A stretch of DNA of 11,435 nt from Clostridia bacterium (GCA_009783365.1 WRHG01000050.1:1-11435); one strand, 5' to 3'; positions 1 to 7,657 are shown, counted from the stretch's first letter. The notes: a model not told the origin generated them from the letters alone. Numbers and translations are program-made.

Positions 1-646
1 CGCTCTCCGTTTCCTGCGGAAATTCCGAAATGACCGCCCTTCGGTGCTCGGGGGGGGCCCCTGCCCGCCTGATGGCCGCGATTTGGGCTGCGTTTCCATC
101 TCCCATATTTCTTGCAAAGCCATAATCCGGATATATCCGATCCATTTCACGAAGCATCCTGTCCCTGGTTACTTTGGCGATGACGCTGGCCGCCGCGATA
201 TGATAACTCCGCGCGTCCCCATGTATCTCGGAGTGGATGGAGAAGGGTAACCCAATGTCTCCCACAGCGTCCACCAAGCACAGGATGGCGGGCGCGCACA
301 CTCCAGCCCGTCTCATAGCCAGCTTTGTAGCGTTCAATATATTCAGCTCGTCAATTTCCTTCGCGCTGGCTTGCCCTACGCTCACATGGACGGCCGTATT
401 CATAATCTGATCAAAAACCGTTTCCCTCCGGGCTGCCGAAAGCTTCTTGCTATCGTCCACCCAGGTTAAAAGCGGCGATTCGGGCAAAATTACGCAGGCA
501 GCCACAACAGGTCCCAGGAGCGGCCCGCGCCCAGCCTCGTCCATCCCTGCCAGAGACGCTCCAAAACCGGCGAACCTCCTGTCAAAGTCCACCTTTTCCA
601 GAAAACGTTCCAGCCGCTTGGCGGAAGGTTTAAGATTTCTGCTCAT
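1..646 (-). CDS. rnhB: Ribonuclease HII (3' end cut by window edge)
   Basis: RNase HII cleaves RNA in RNA-DNA hybrids and at single ribonucleotides in DNA, using a DEDD metal site. I translated 215 codons from ATG at 646 to the window edge. The MDEAGRGPL signature gives D36 and E37. DDSKKLS lies near 64-70 and NILNATKLAMRRA near 102-114. D126 (LVDAVG) and D144 (HGDAR) are the third and fourth acidic residues, followed by AAASVIAKVTRDR and then YPDYGFA. All four catalytic acids are present. The start is supported by AGGAG about 9 bases upstream. It overlaps the end of rbgA by 17 bp, implying translational coupling; ylqF-rnhB is a known Firmicutes gene pair. Oddity: the usual KGYGT segment reads MGDGN (181-185), so its Tyr is Asp. 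The run of eight G at 50-57 keeps the frame, and the HRRA region follows it correctly, so I see no frameshift. Only the extreme C-terminus is missing. Confidence 0.96.
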   Translation of the reverse strand, partial: MSRNLKPSAKRLERFLEKVDFDRRFAGFGASLAGMDEAGRGPLLGPVVAACVILPESPLLTWVDDSKKLSAARRETVFDQIMNTAVHVSVGQASAKEIDELNILNATKLAMRRAGVCAPAILCLVDAVGDIGLPFSIHSEIHGDARSYHIAAASVIAKVTRDRMLREMDRIYPDYGFARNMGDGNAAQIAAIRRAGAPPEHRRAVISEFPQETES

Positions 647-1502
647 CCGCCCGCTCCTCTTTCACCGGAGGGTCCTCCAGGGTGATTCGGCCAACCCTGC
701 CTTCCCGAAACTCATCCAAAATGATCGCGCATCCCCGTTCGATATCATAGACGCCGCCGCGCATCAAAAATCCCCGCCCGCGGCAAACCTCTTCCAGGAG
801 AGCATGACCACGAATCTCCGGCGTCCGTATTTTATACCGCTCCATGACCGCCTTCGGCGTGATCCGCAGCAATTCCTCCAGCAGTTGTATGCATAAGGCC
901 TCCTGGTCATACACAGCGTCCCGAATGGTGCCGATATACGCCAGCCGCGTCGCAGCCAACCGGTCATTTATTTTCGGCCAAAGCATACCGGGTGTATCAA
1001 GCACTTCCAGATATGGACCCACCCTTACCCATTGGTTAGCCCGGGTCACTCCCGGCCGGTCCGCCACACGGGTTACCCCGCCTCCATACAAGCGGTTAAT
1101 AAAGGTGCTCTTACCCACGTTCGGCACACCCACAACCATGGCGCGAATCGTTTTTTGGATACCTCTCCGTATGCCTCTCAAGGTTACATCGGCAGCGGCT
1201 CTCTCAATCAACGCTTTGGCCTGCTTGGTCTTTTGCGGAGAAGCATCATAAGCCATGGCGGTAATAGCCTGCCGGTCAAAATACTCCAACCAACCGCCGG
1301 TCCGTTCCGGCTGCGCCAAGTCCGCCTTACAGAGCAGCAATACGCGCCGTTTCCTCCCCAGCATGGCGTCCAGCGCAGGGTTGCGGCTTGACAGCGGCAG
1401 CCTGGCGTCACATAGTTCAATGGCCAAATCGATTTGGGAAAGCTGCGTTTGCAGGAGACGCCTCGCTTTGGCCATATGACCCGGATACCATTGGATTTCC
1501 AA
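630..1502 (-). CDS. rbgA: Ribosome biogenesis GTPase RbgA (YlqF), circularly permuted
   Basis: 290-residue GTPase needed for late 50S subunit assembly in Firmicutes. The G motifs come in permuted order: G4 as CKAD (58-61), then G1 GVPNVGKS (125-132), the DRPGVTR G2 region (148-154) and G3 DTPG (169-172), followed by the C-terminal RNA-binding half with RLA, ERY and GRGFLMRGG segments. The N-terminal WYPGHMAKA includes H9, which matches the catalytic His described for B. subtilis RbgA. The start codon is TTG at 1502. It fits the family N-terminus exactly and has GAGAGG about 8 bases upstream; no in-frame ATG lies just above it. Oddity: G4 is normally NKxD, and here Asn is replaced by Cys (C58). 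rnhB begins inside its 3' end. A promoter-like sequence lies upstream at 1541-1569, so rbgA-rnhB may be transcribed separately from the hydrogenase genes. Confidence 0.96.
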   Translation of the reverse strand: MEIQWYPGHMAKARRLLQTQLSQIDLAIELCDARLPLSSRNPALDAMLGRKRRVLLLCKADLAQPERTGGWLEYFDRQAITAMAYDASPQKTKQAKALIERAAADVTLRGIRRGIQKTIRAMVVGVPNVGKSTFINRLYGGGVTRVADRPGVTRANQWVRVGPYLEVLDTPGMLWPKINDRLAATRLAYIGTIRDAVYDQEALCIQLLEELLRITPKAVMERYKIRTPEIRGHALLEEVCRGRGFLMRGGVYDIERGCAIILDEFREGRVGRITLEDPPVKEERADEQKS

Positions 1503-1540
1503 AACGATTTCCTCTCTTTCCCATTGATTTCAACGCAGAC

Positions 1541-1569
1541 ATTAAAACATTCTTTGCCGGAAATAGCAA
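1541..1569 (-). promoter_or_regulatory. Candidate sigma-A promoter for rbgA-rnhB
   Basis: On the minus strand TTGCTA (1564-1569, 4 of 6 matches to TTGACA) is followed by exactly 17 bases and TTTAAT (1541-1546, 5 of 6 matches to TATAAT). It sits in the 91-bp gap between the radical SAM gene and rbgA, about 39-44 bases from the TTG start. The match and spacing are good, but a match of this quality can occur by chance. Confidence 0.42.
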
Positions 1570-1593
1570 TAGGGGCCTCCGCCTTTCTCATGT

Positions 1594-3090
1594 TCATGCC
1601 CGGTGCTTGTTATCCTGTCCCTTATGACCGCTCGCGCCATGAGGTACATGCTGCTCCCTGCGGCGATAGCGCCGGTAGCCTGCCTGCACGGACCGGTCCG
1701 CGCATATCGCTTCACGAATGATTTCCGGTGCGAGGCCGGACCGTGTTGCTGCGTATGCCTCCAGCGCCTCGGAACGCTGAGAGGCGCTCCGCTCGGCATC
1801 ATAGAGGCCCTTGGCCCGGAGCCAGCCAGCCAGCTCATGATACACGGCAAAGGCGGACTCCTTGCCGATGATCACACCCATCAGCGCAGAGTGGCGGCCG
1901 CTGTTGCCATACCAATCCAGTGCCTTTTTTACATCGTGCAGCGCCTGCAATTCCGCAAAGGTAAGGTTTGGTGTGCTTAGCACCTCATAGGGCGGGTCCG
2001 TTGCATATACAATACCCAGCTTTTCCGCATCCCGGCGCAGGCCGCTGCCCTGCAGCAGCTTTAAAAAGCCAAGGTGAAGTTTGTGTGGCCGCAGCGCATA
2101 TACCTGGTCAAATCCTCTGGAAAAACCAGCCCAGCTCTCCCCAGGCAAACCGGCGATCAGATCCAGATGCAAGGGAATGCTGTTGGTCGCGCGCAGAGCG
2201 CTCACTGCGCGCGCAATATCTTCAAAACACCCGCCGCGCCGCACTGCGCGAAGCACTTCAGGCGCTGTGCTCTGCACGCCGATCTCAAATTGAAAACGGC
2301 CTTCCGGCGCACCGTCCAGCAAAGCGAGGCTTTCAGCATCCAGCAAACGCGCCTCGACTTCAAAATGAAACACGCACTCCGTGTCCAGCGCCAGCAACTC
2401 CCGCCATATCTCCCTCGCGCGAGCCGGATCAAAATTAAAAGTACGGTCCACCAGTTTGATCAGCCTCGCGCCTCGCGCCGCCATTCCCGCCAGGCGCCCG
2501 GCCGCCTGGCGCGCCGGCAGCGCGCGTACCTTCTCGCCGGCCGACAGGCAATATTGGCAATGGAACAAACAGCCCCGGGCGGTCTCTGCGTACCAAAGGC
2601 GATCTGCGTCCAACGCCGGCACGCCGTCATACGGATCAGGCCATTCCTCCTGCGGTAACGGCGCGGACGGCTCGAATAGCAATGGGCCTTGCGCTCCTTC
2701 CCGGAATGCGGCCAGCAGCGCCGGGTAACTTTCTTCCCCTTCGCCAGCTACAATAGCGTCTATGTAAGGGCAGCGCTCCATTATGTCAGCAGAATAATAG
2801 GATACTTCAGGACCTCCCAGAACGACTCGCAGCTCCGGAATTACCTGCTTGAGCGTGCGCGCAAGCATAAGTACCCGTTCACGATTCCAAATATATGTAG
2901 AAAAGCACGCTGTCTCGGGTCGCGTGGCCCATATTGCATGAAGATGCGTCGCAAAGGGCTGATTACAATGGAGTTCCAGCACGGTATGCTGAATATCAGG
3001 TATTGTTCGCTCCACTGCCGCATGCAAACAGCGTACCGCAAGGTTGGTGTGAACGTACATAGCGTTGATTGCCACCAACGTCACGCGCAA
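1594..3090 (-). CDS. B12-binding domain radical SAM protein, DUF4080 family
   Basis: 498 residues; the substrate is unknown. Residues 1-135 form a cobalamin-binding-type Rossmann domain (VTLVAINAMYVHTNLAVR at the start, LGGPEVSYY at 91-99, GEGEESYP at 116-123). I see no DxHxxG base-off B12 motif. The radical SAM barrel follows, with the cluster motif ARGCLFHCQYC (C174, C178, C181; CX3CX2C) that would bind [4Fe-4S] and S-adenosylmethionine. The C-terminal part from about residue 370 (YEVLSTPNL, LDWYGNSGRHSALMG) resembles the DUF4080 tail. The start is TTG at 3090, chosen because the family N-terminus begins here and AGAAGG lies 8 bases upstream; the first in-frame ATG (residue 11) would cut into the first beta strand. 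It begins 32 bp after the hydrogenase catalytic gene, so co-transcription is likely. It is not HydE or HydG. A link to the hydrogenase is only positional. Confidence 0.9.
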   Translation of the reverse strand: MRVTLVAINAMYVHTNLAVRCLHAAVERTIPDIQHTVLELHCNQPFATHLHAIWATRPETACFSTYIWNRERVLMLARTLKQVIPELRVVLGGPEVSYYSADIMERCPYIDAIVAGEGEESYPALLAAFREGAQGPLLFEPSAPLPQEEWPDPYDGVPALDADRLWYAETARGCLFHCQYCLSAGEKVRALPARQAAGRLAGMAARGARLIKLVDRTFNFDPARAREIWRELLALDTECVFHFEVEARLLDAESLALLDGAPEGRFQFEIGVQSTAPEVLRAVRRGGCFEDIARAVSALRATNSIPLHLDLIAGLPGESWAGFSRGFDQVYALRPHKLHLGFLKLLQGSGLRRDAEKLGIVYATDPPYEVLSTPNLTFAELQALHDVKKALDWYGNSGRHSALMGVIIGKESAFAVYHELAGWLRAKGLYDAERSASQRSEALEAYAATRSGLAPEIIREAICADRSVQAGYRRYRRREQHVPHGASGHKGQDNKHRA

Positions 3091-3122
3091 GAAAAACGCC
3101 TTCTTCCCATCCGGGCCAAGGC

Positions 3123-4874
3123 CTAGCCCCGTTGATATTTTTCCCGTCTCACATATGTGGTATGCAGCAGCTTATGGGCCCTGTGACTGTTGGGCCGTTC
3201 CAAGTATTCCTCATAAAGCTTCTTGATCTGCGGATTCTTATGGCTTTCGCGAATCGGCTTCTCCGCATCCTCCCGATACAGAGCTTTGGCCCGTTCCACG
3301 CGGATATCCGTAAACGAGCGGACCTGCGATGGGACGATGGGCTGGCCGCCGCCGTTTACGCATCCGCCAGGGCAACCCATGATTTCAATAAAATGGTAGG
3401 TTTTCTCCCCGTTTTTCACGGCATCCAGCAATTTGGCCGCTTCGCCGGTACTATGCGCCACCGCCACATGAACGTCCATACCGCCGATGTTTACCGTAGC
3501 CTCCTTGATTCCCTGTACGCCTCGGACGGCGGTAAAGTTAACATCCTTCAATTCCTCGCCGGTGATGGTTTCATAGGCGGTGCGCAGCGCCGCCTCCATA
3601 ACGCCGCCAGTTGCCCCAAAAATCACGCCCGCTCCTGAGCTTTCGCCCATGAGATCGTCAAAATCCTCGTCAGGCAGGCTGGCAAAGTCAATACCCGCCT
3701 CCTTTATCATTTTCGCCAGTTCACGGGTGGTAAGGACCGCGTCCACATCCGGGTATCCTGTTCCCGACAGTTCCGGGCGCTTAGCCTCAAATTTCTTCGC
3801 GGTGCAGGGCATCACGGAAACTACGGCGATATTTTTGGGATGGATTCCCTGCTTGTCCGCATAATAACTCTTAACCATGGCACCTTCCATCTCATGGGGA
3901 GATTTGCAGCTTGACAAGTTTGGGATGAATTCCGGGTAATACGTCTCGCAAAATTTCACCCATCCTGGAGAACAACTGGTGATCATGGGCAGAATGCCGC
4001 GAAGCGTTACGCGTTCTACCAATTCATTCGCTTCTTCCATCACCGTAAGATCCGCGCCGTAATTGGTATCAAACACACGATGAAAACCCAGCCGCCGCAG
4101 CGCCGCCGCCAACTTGCCCGTACAACCGGCGCCTATGGGCATGCCGAACTCCTCCCCCAGGGCCGCGCGTACGGCCGGGGCCGGCTGCACCACCACATGC
4201 ATATCCGGGCTGTTCAGCAGTTTCCAGACCACCTTGGTTTCATCCTTCTCTTTGAGCGCGCCAACGGGACAAACCGTAATGCACTGCCCGCAGTTAATGC
4301 AAGCCATGTCCGCCAGCTTGAGATCCCAAGGGGACTCTACAACGGTCCGAAAACCGCGCTTTACCGCGCCTATGACGCCCACCTTCTGCATTTCGCCGCA
4401 GGCGCTCACGCACCTGCGGCACAAGATGCACTTGTTGTTATCTCTGACGATACAGGGTGATGCGTCATCTACGTCATATTCGTTCCGCTCCCCCTCGAAG
4501 CGGCTGGCATCCTCCACCCCCAGCTCCACGCATAGTTTCTGCAACTCGCAGTTCTGGCTTCGCACGCAGCTGAGGCACTTTTTATCATGGCTGCTGAGAA
4601 GCAGTTCCAGATTCGCCTTGCGCGCTTCCCGTACCTCCGGAGTGCTGGTTCTCACCACCATCCCCGGGGTTGCCGGCAGTACGCAGGCAGCCTGCAGGGA
4701 GCGGGCTCCACTGTCGACCACGCAGATGCGGCAGCTTCCCGTCTCGCTGATGTCCTTCAAAAAGCAGAGGGTCGGTATTTTTACCTTCGCGGCCCGCGCG
4801 GCTTCCAACACGGTGGTCCCGTCTGGAACCTCCAAACGCACGCCGTCAATGGTCAGGGGAATCATCTTGTCCAT
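3123..4874 (-). CDS. hndD: [FeFe] hydrogenase catalytic subunit (HndD/HydA type)
   Basis: 583-residue cytoplasmic hydrogenase, 2H+ + 2e- to H2, in a NAD(P)-linked multisubunit enzyme. Domains in order: plant-type [2Fe-2S] (C37, C48, C51, C64); His-ligated [4Fe-4S] (H96, C100, C103, C109); two ferredoxin [4Fe-4S] motifs (C149/C152/C155/C159 and C192/C195/C198/C202); the H-cluster domain with L1 TSCSPGW (299-305), L2 MPCTAKKFE (355-363) and L3 EIMGCPGGCVNGGGQP (497-512); and a C-terminal small-subunit-like tail (HKLLHTTYVRRE). Domain order and length fit HndD of Desulfovibrio and HydA of bifurcating enzymes. I chose ATG 4874 (MDKMIPLTIDG) because AGGAGG lies 7 bases upstream and the ferredoxin fold begins there; the frame is open to 4931 but that would overlap hndC. 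Oddity: the second Cys of the usual TSCCPxW is Ser302. It lies 26 bp after hndC. Confidence 0.97.
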   Translation of the reverse strand: MDKMIPLTIDGVRLEVPDGTTVLEAARAAKVKIPTLCFLKDISETGSCRICVVDSGARSLQAACVLPATPGMVVRTSTPEVREARKANLELLLSSHDKKCLSCVRSQNCELQKLCVELGVEDASRFEGERNEYDVDDASPCIVRDNNKCILCRRCVSACGEMQKVGVIGAVKRGFRTVVESPWDLKLADMACINCGQCITVCPVGALKEKDETKVVWKLLNSPDMHVVVQPAPAVRAALGEEFGMPIGAGCTGKLAAALRRLGFHRVFDTNYGADLTVMEEANELVERVTLRGILPMITSCSPGWVKFCETYYPEFIPNLSSCKSPHEMEGAMVKSYYADKQGIHPKNIAVVSVMPCTAKKFEAKRPELSGTGYPDVDAVLTTRELAKMIKEAGIDFASLPDEDFDDLMGESSGAGVIFGATGGVMEAALRTAYETITGEELKDVNFTAVRGVQGIKEATVNIGGMDVHVAVAHSTGEAAKLLDAVKNGEKTYHFIEIMGCPGGCVNGGGQPIVPSQVRSFTDIRVERAKALYREDAEKPIRESHKNPQIKKLYEEYLERPNSHRAHKLLHTTYVRREKYQRG

Positions 4875-4900
4875 CCCTACTCCTCCTCGCGCGGTACGCG

Positions 4901-6694
4901 TCAATTCTTGATGATGGCTCCAAAACGGCACTTATCGATACATGCGCCGCACTTGACGCACTTTTCAAGGTCTATTTTATGGCACTCCTTTACGGCGCCC
5001 GTAATGGCGCCGGTGGGGCACACCCGCGTACACGCCGTGCAGCCGCGGCACTTATCGGTAATAAAGAAATTGAGCAGAGCCTGGCAATGGCGGGCGGGAC
5101 ACTTCTTATCCTTGATATGAGCCTCATACTCCGAGCGGAAGAACTTCAGCGTGGACAGTACCGGATTGGGCGCGGTTTGGCCCAGGCCGCACAGGGCGGT
5201 AGCCTTGATATTCCGGCCCAGATACTCCAGCTTGTCAATATCGTCTTCCTCCCCGCGGCCATCCACGATGCGCTCCAATATTTCAAGCATGCGCTTGGTG
5301 CCTATCCTGCAGGGCGTGCATTTGCCGCAGCTTTCATCCACAGTAAAATCCAGGAAGAATCGGGCGATGTCCACCATGCAGTTATCTTCATCCATTACGA
5401 TCATGCCGCCGGAACCCATCATGGAGCCGATTTCCAGCAGGGTGTCGTACTCAATGGAAATATCCAGGTGCTGGGCGGGGATGCATCCACCGGAGGGACC
5501 GCCTGTTTGCACGGCCTTAAATTTCTTTCCGTCAGGGATTCCGCCGCCGATGTCATAGATGATCTCCCGCAAAGGCGTGCCCATGGGCACCTCCACCAAG
5601 CCGGTATTGCTGATCTTTCCTCCCAGGGCAAAGACCTTGGTGCCTTTACTGCCCTCCGTGCCGATGCCGCCAAACCATTCTGCGCCGTGCAGGATGATCT
5701 GCGGCACGTTGGCATAGGTCTCCACGTTGTTGAGCATGGTCGGCTTGTTAAAAAGTCCCTTTTCAGCAGGAAAGGGCGGGCGGGGGCACGGCTCGCCCCG
5801 ACGGCCCTCAATGGAACCCATCAGCGCAGTCTCCTCGCCGCACACAAAGGCTCCCGCGCCCAGGCGGATGAAGATGTCAAAATCAAAACCCGTGTCGAAG
5901 ATGTTTCTGCCCAAAAGCCCATAGCCCCGCGCCTGCTCAAGGGCGATCCGGAGGCGCTTTACCGCGATGGGATACTCGGCGCGCACGTAGATATATCCTT
6001 CCGACGCGCCTATGGCGTACCCGGCGATAGCCATGGCTTCCAGCACCGCATGCGGATCCCCCTCCAGCACGGAGCGGTCCATAAACGCGCCCGGATCACC
6101 TTCATCCGCATTGCAGGCCACATACTTTTGGTCCGCCTGAGGCTGATAGGCAAACTTCCATTTTAAACCGGTGGGGAAGCCGCCGCCGCCCCGGCCGCGC
6201 AGGCCGGACTTCACAATTTCATCAATCACCTGCTCCCGGGTCATCTCGGTAACAGCCTTGCCCAATGCCTGATATCCGTCAAACGCGATGTATTCATCGA
6301 TGTTTTCCGGATCGATTACGCCGCAGTTACGCAGGGCGATCCGCTTCTGCTTGCGGTAGAAATCGATGTGATCCAGCGAGAGATCCTGCCTCCCCCCCTG
6401 GCTTTTGTCCTTGTATACCAAGCGCTGTACCACGCGGCCCTTGAGCAGGTGTTCGGCCACAATTTCATCCACATCCTCCAACAGGACGCGGGCATAGAAT
6501 ATTCCCTCCGGATAAACGATCACAACTGGTCCCGCCTCGCAAAGACCGAAGCACTCCGTGCGAATGACTTTCACTTCCCTGCTCAGGCTAAACAGGGCGA
6601 CCTGTTCCTCAAAGCGTTTGACTACCTCGGCCGAGCCCGACGACACACAACCGGCGCCGCCGCAGACAAGCACATGCGCTCGATAGAGATCCAT
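4901..6694 (-). CDS. hndC: NAD(P)H-binding diaphorase subunit of [FeFe] hydrogenase (HndC/HydB, NuoF-like)
   Basis: 597 residues. This subunit binds NAD(P)H and FMN and passes electrons to the hydrogenase subunit; in bifurcating homologues it also serves ferredoxin. The N-terminus is a thioredoxin-like [2Fe-2S] domain (C11, C16, C48, C52). The NuoF core has the glycine-rich LRGRGGGGFPTGLKW (165-179), CNADEGDPGAFMDR (194-207) and GAGAFVCGEETALM (279-292). The NuoF [4Fe-4S] motif is ESCGKCTPCRIGT (C456, C459, C462) plus C502. Two C-terminal ferredoxin clusters follow: C549/C552/C555/C559 and C579/C582/C585/C589. CPARHC at 532-537 sits just before the ferredoxin domain and could be the zinc site I recall from bifurcating HydB structures (from memory). 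ATG 6694 has GAGGAGGG 6 bases upstream. All predicted ligand sets are intact. It lies 25 bp after hndB. Confidence 0.96.
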   Translation of the reverse strand: MDLYRAHVLVCGGAGCVSSGSAEVVKRFEEQVALFSLSREVKVIRTECFGLCEAGPVVIVYPEGIFYARVLLEDVDEIVAEHLLKGRVVQRLVYKDKSQGGRQDLSLDHIDFYRKQKRIALRNCGVIDPENIDEYIAFDGYQALGKAVTEMTREQVIDEIVKSGLRGRGGGGFPTGLKWKFAYQPQADQKYVACNADEGDPGAFMDRSVLEGDPHAVLEAMAIAGYAIGASEGYIYVRAEYPIAVKRLRIALEQARGYGLLGRNIFDTGFDFDIFIRLGAGAFVCGEETALMGSIEGRRGEPCPRPPFPAEKGLFNKPTMLNNVETYANVPQIILHGAEWFGGIGTEGSKGTKVFALGGKISNTGLVEVPMGTPLREIIYDIGGGIPDGKKFKAVQTGGPSGGCIPAQHLDISIEYDTLLEIGSMMGSGGMIVMDEDNCMVDIARFFLDFTVDESCGKCTPCRIGTKRMLEILERIVDGRGEEDDIDKLEYLGRNIKATALCGLGQTAPNPVLSTLKFFRSEYEAHIKDKKCPARHCQALLNFFITDKCRGCTACTRVCPTGAITGAVKECHKIDLEKCVKCGACIDKCRFGAIIKN

Positions 6695-6719
6695 CGATTT
6701 CCCTCCTCAATCGTAGTCC

Positions 6720-7088
6720 TTATTCCGCGGCGCCGATGGCGCACTCCGCGACCGGCCTGCCGTTTACGATATGCTCCGCCATGATGCGGGGCACCATATC
6801 CGGCGTAAGTTTTACATAGGTCACCTTCTCCTGGCCGGGACGCAGCACGTCCACCATGGGCTCCAGCCGACACATGCCGATGCAGCCCGTCTGTGAAACC
6901 GTTACGTTTTGCAGCTTGCGCTTTGCCACCTCCTCTTGAAAAGCCCGCATCACCGGGCGGGCTCCGGCGGCGATGCCGCAGGTTGCCAAACCCACCACCA
7001 CGCGCACGCAATCCTCCCCGCTTTCGCGCAAAGTGACCTTGTTCAGCGCTTTTTGACGAATCTCATCCAATTCGGCCAAAGATTTCAT
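6720..7088 (-). CDS. hndB: HndB-like thioredoxin-fold [2Fe-2S] subunit
   Basis: 122-residue small subunit typical of the four-gene hnd-type hydrogenase operons. It has a helical start (MKSLAELDEIRQKAL), then the ferredoxin-like fold with VVVGLATCGIAAGA (C37), TVSQTGCIGMC (C69, C73) and LEPMVDV. Thioredoxin-like [2Fe-2S] domains normally use CX4C plus CX3C. Here the second Cys of the first pair is Gly42, leaving C37, C69, C73 and a non-aligned C27. I recall the CGIAAGA form as common in HndB proteins, so cluster binding should not be assumed. The start is ATG 7088, with GGAGG 7 bases upstream; the open frame reaches 7112 but those extra codons lack support. It lies between hndA (31-bp gap) and hndC (25-bp gap), so it is expected to be made in step with them. 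Confidence 0.92.
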   Translation of the reverse strand: MKSLAELDEIRQKALNKVTLRESGEDCVRVVVGLATCGIAAGARPVMRAFQEEVAKRKLQNVTVSQTGCIGMCRLEPMVDVLRPGQEKVTYVKLTPDMVPRIMAEHIVNGRPVAECAIGAAE

Positions 7089-7119
7089 GCCAGCACCTCC
7101 AAAGCACAGCAAGTCCGCA

Positions 7120-7599
7120 TCATAGCCCGACGGCTATGTATTTTTCCAAAATATCGGGAATTTCCTCTTCCGTGAGGCCGCCGAAAACATCCTCATTAAT
7201 CATCATCACCGGCGCCAGGCCGCAGGCGCCCAGGCAGCGGGTGGCTTCCACGGTAAAAAGCCCGTCCGGCGTTGTTTTATTTGCCGAGATGTCCAGCTCC
7301 TTGCAAAGGCGGTCCAGTACCTTCTGGGAGCCTTTTACATAGCAGGCAGTTCCCAGGCAGACGCCGCATACAAATTTGCCCTTCGGCTCCAGGGAAAACT
7401 GGGAGTAAAAAGTTGCGACCCCGTACACTTCGCTTAAGGTGAAGCCAAGCTGGTCCGCGATCATTTCCTGCACATCCAACGGAACGCAGCCAAAAATCTC
7501 TTGGGCCTCCTGCAATACCGGCATCAGCGCTCCCTTTTGTTCCCGATTGGCGTCAATAAAGCGCTGCAGCCTATCATACATCTCGTTGGTTTTGGTCAT
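7120..7599 (-). CDS. hndA: NuoE-like [2Fe-2S] subunit of [FeFe] hydrogenase (HndA/HydC)
   Basis: 159-residue electron-transfer subunit, homologous to the 24-kDa NuoE subunit of complex I, docking with the NuoF-like HndC. An N-terminal helical bundle (residues 1-65: LMPVLQEAQEIFG, LSEVYGVATFYSQF) precedes the thioredoxin-like [2Fe-2S] domain with C81, C86 (VCLGTACYVKG) and C122, C126 (RCLGACGLAP), all four expected ligands. Length matches the family. ATG 7599 has a strong AAAGGAGGT about 10 bases upstream. This is the first gene of the operon; a TATAAT -10 element lies about 60 bases upstream in the AT-rich divergent region. Confidence 0.96.
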   Translation of the reverse strand: MTKTNEMYDRLQRFIDANREQKGALMPVLQEAQEIFGCVPLDVQEMIADQLGFTLSEVYGVATFYSQFSLEPKGKFVCGVCLGTACYVKGSQKVLDRLCKELDISANKTTPDGLFTVEATRCLGACGLAPVMMINEDVFGGLTEEEIPDILEKYIAVGL

Positions 7600-7657
7600 G
7601 ACGGCCCGGACCTCCTTTGTAATGGACGATCTGGCTATATTTCCGGCTTACGGTTCT

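Noticed and set aside
50..57. Run of eight G as a possible frameshift in rnhB
   Set aside because: The reading frame continues through it into the expected EHRRA segment, so no shift is indicated.
1503..1593. Terminator after the radical SAM gene
   Set aside because: No stable hairpin with a T-tract seen in this 91-bp gap; a promoter-like pair was the only signal.
4114..4911. A 265-codon plus-strand open frame opposite hndD
   Set aside because: Antisense shadow of the hydrogenase gene; Ser/Thr/Arg-rich with no domain and no ribosome-binding site support.
4875..4931. Upstream extension of hndD (19 more codons)
   Set aside because: It would overlap the end of hndC, and the ferredoxin fold and a strong AGGAGG support ATG 4874.
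4979..6166. A 395-codon plus-strand open frame opposite hndC
   Set aside because: It lies wholly antisense to a gene with every expected cofactor motif; the translation shows no recognisable domain and is typical of the antisense frame of a GC-rich gene.
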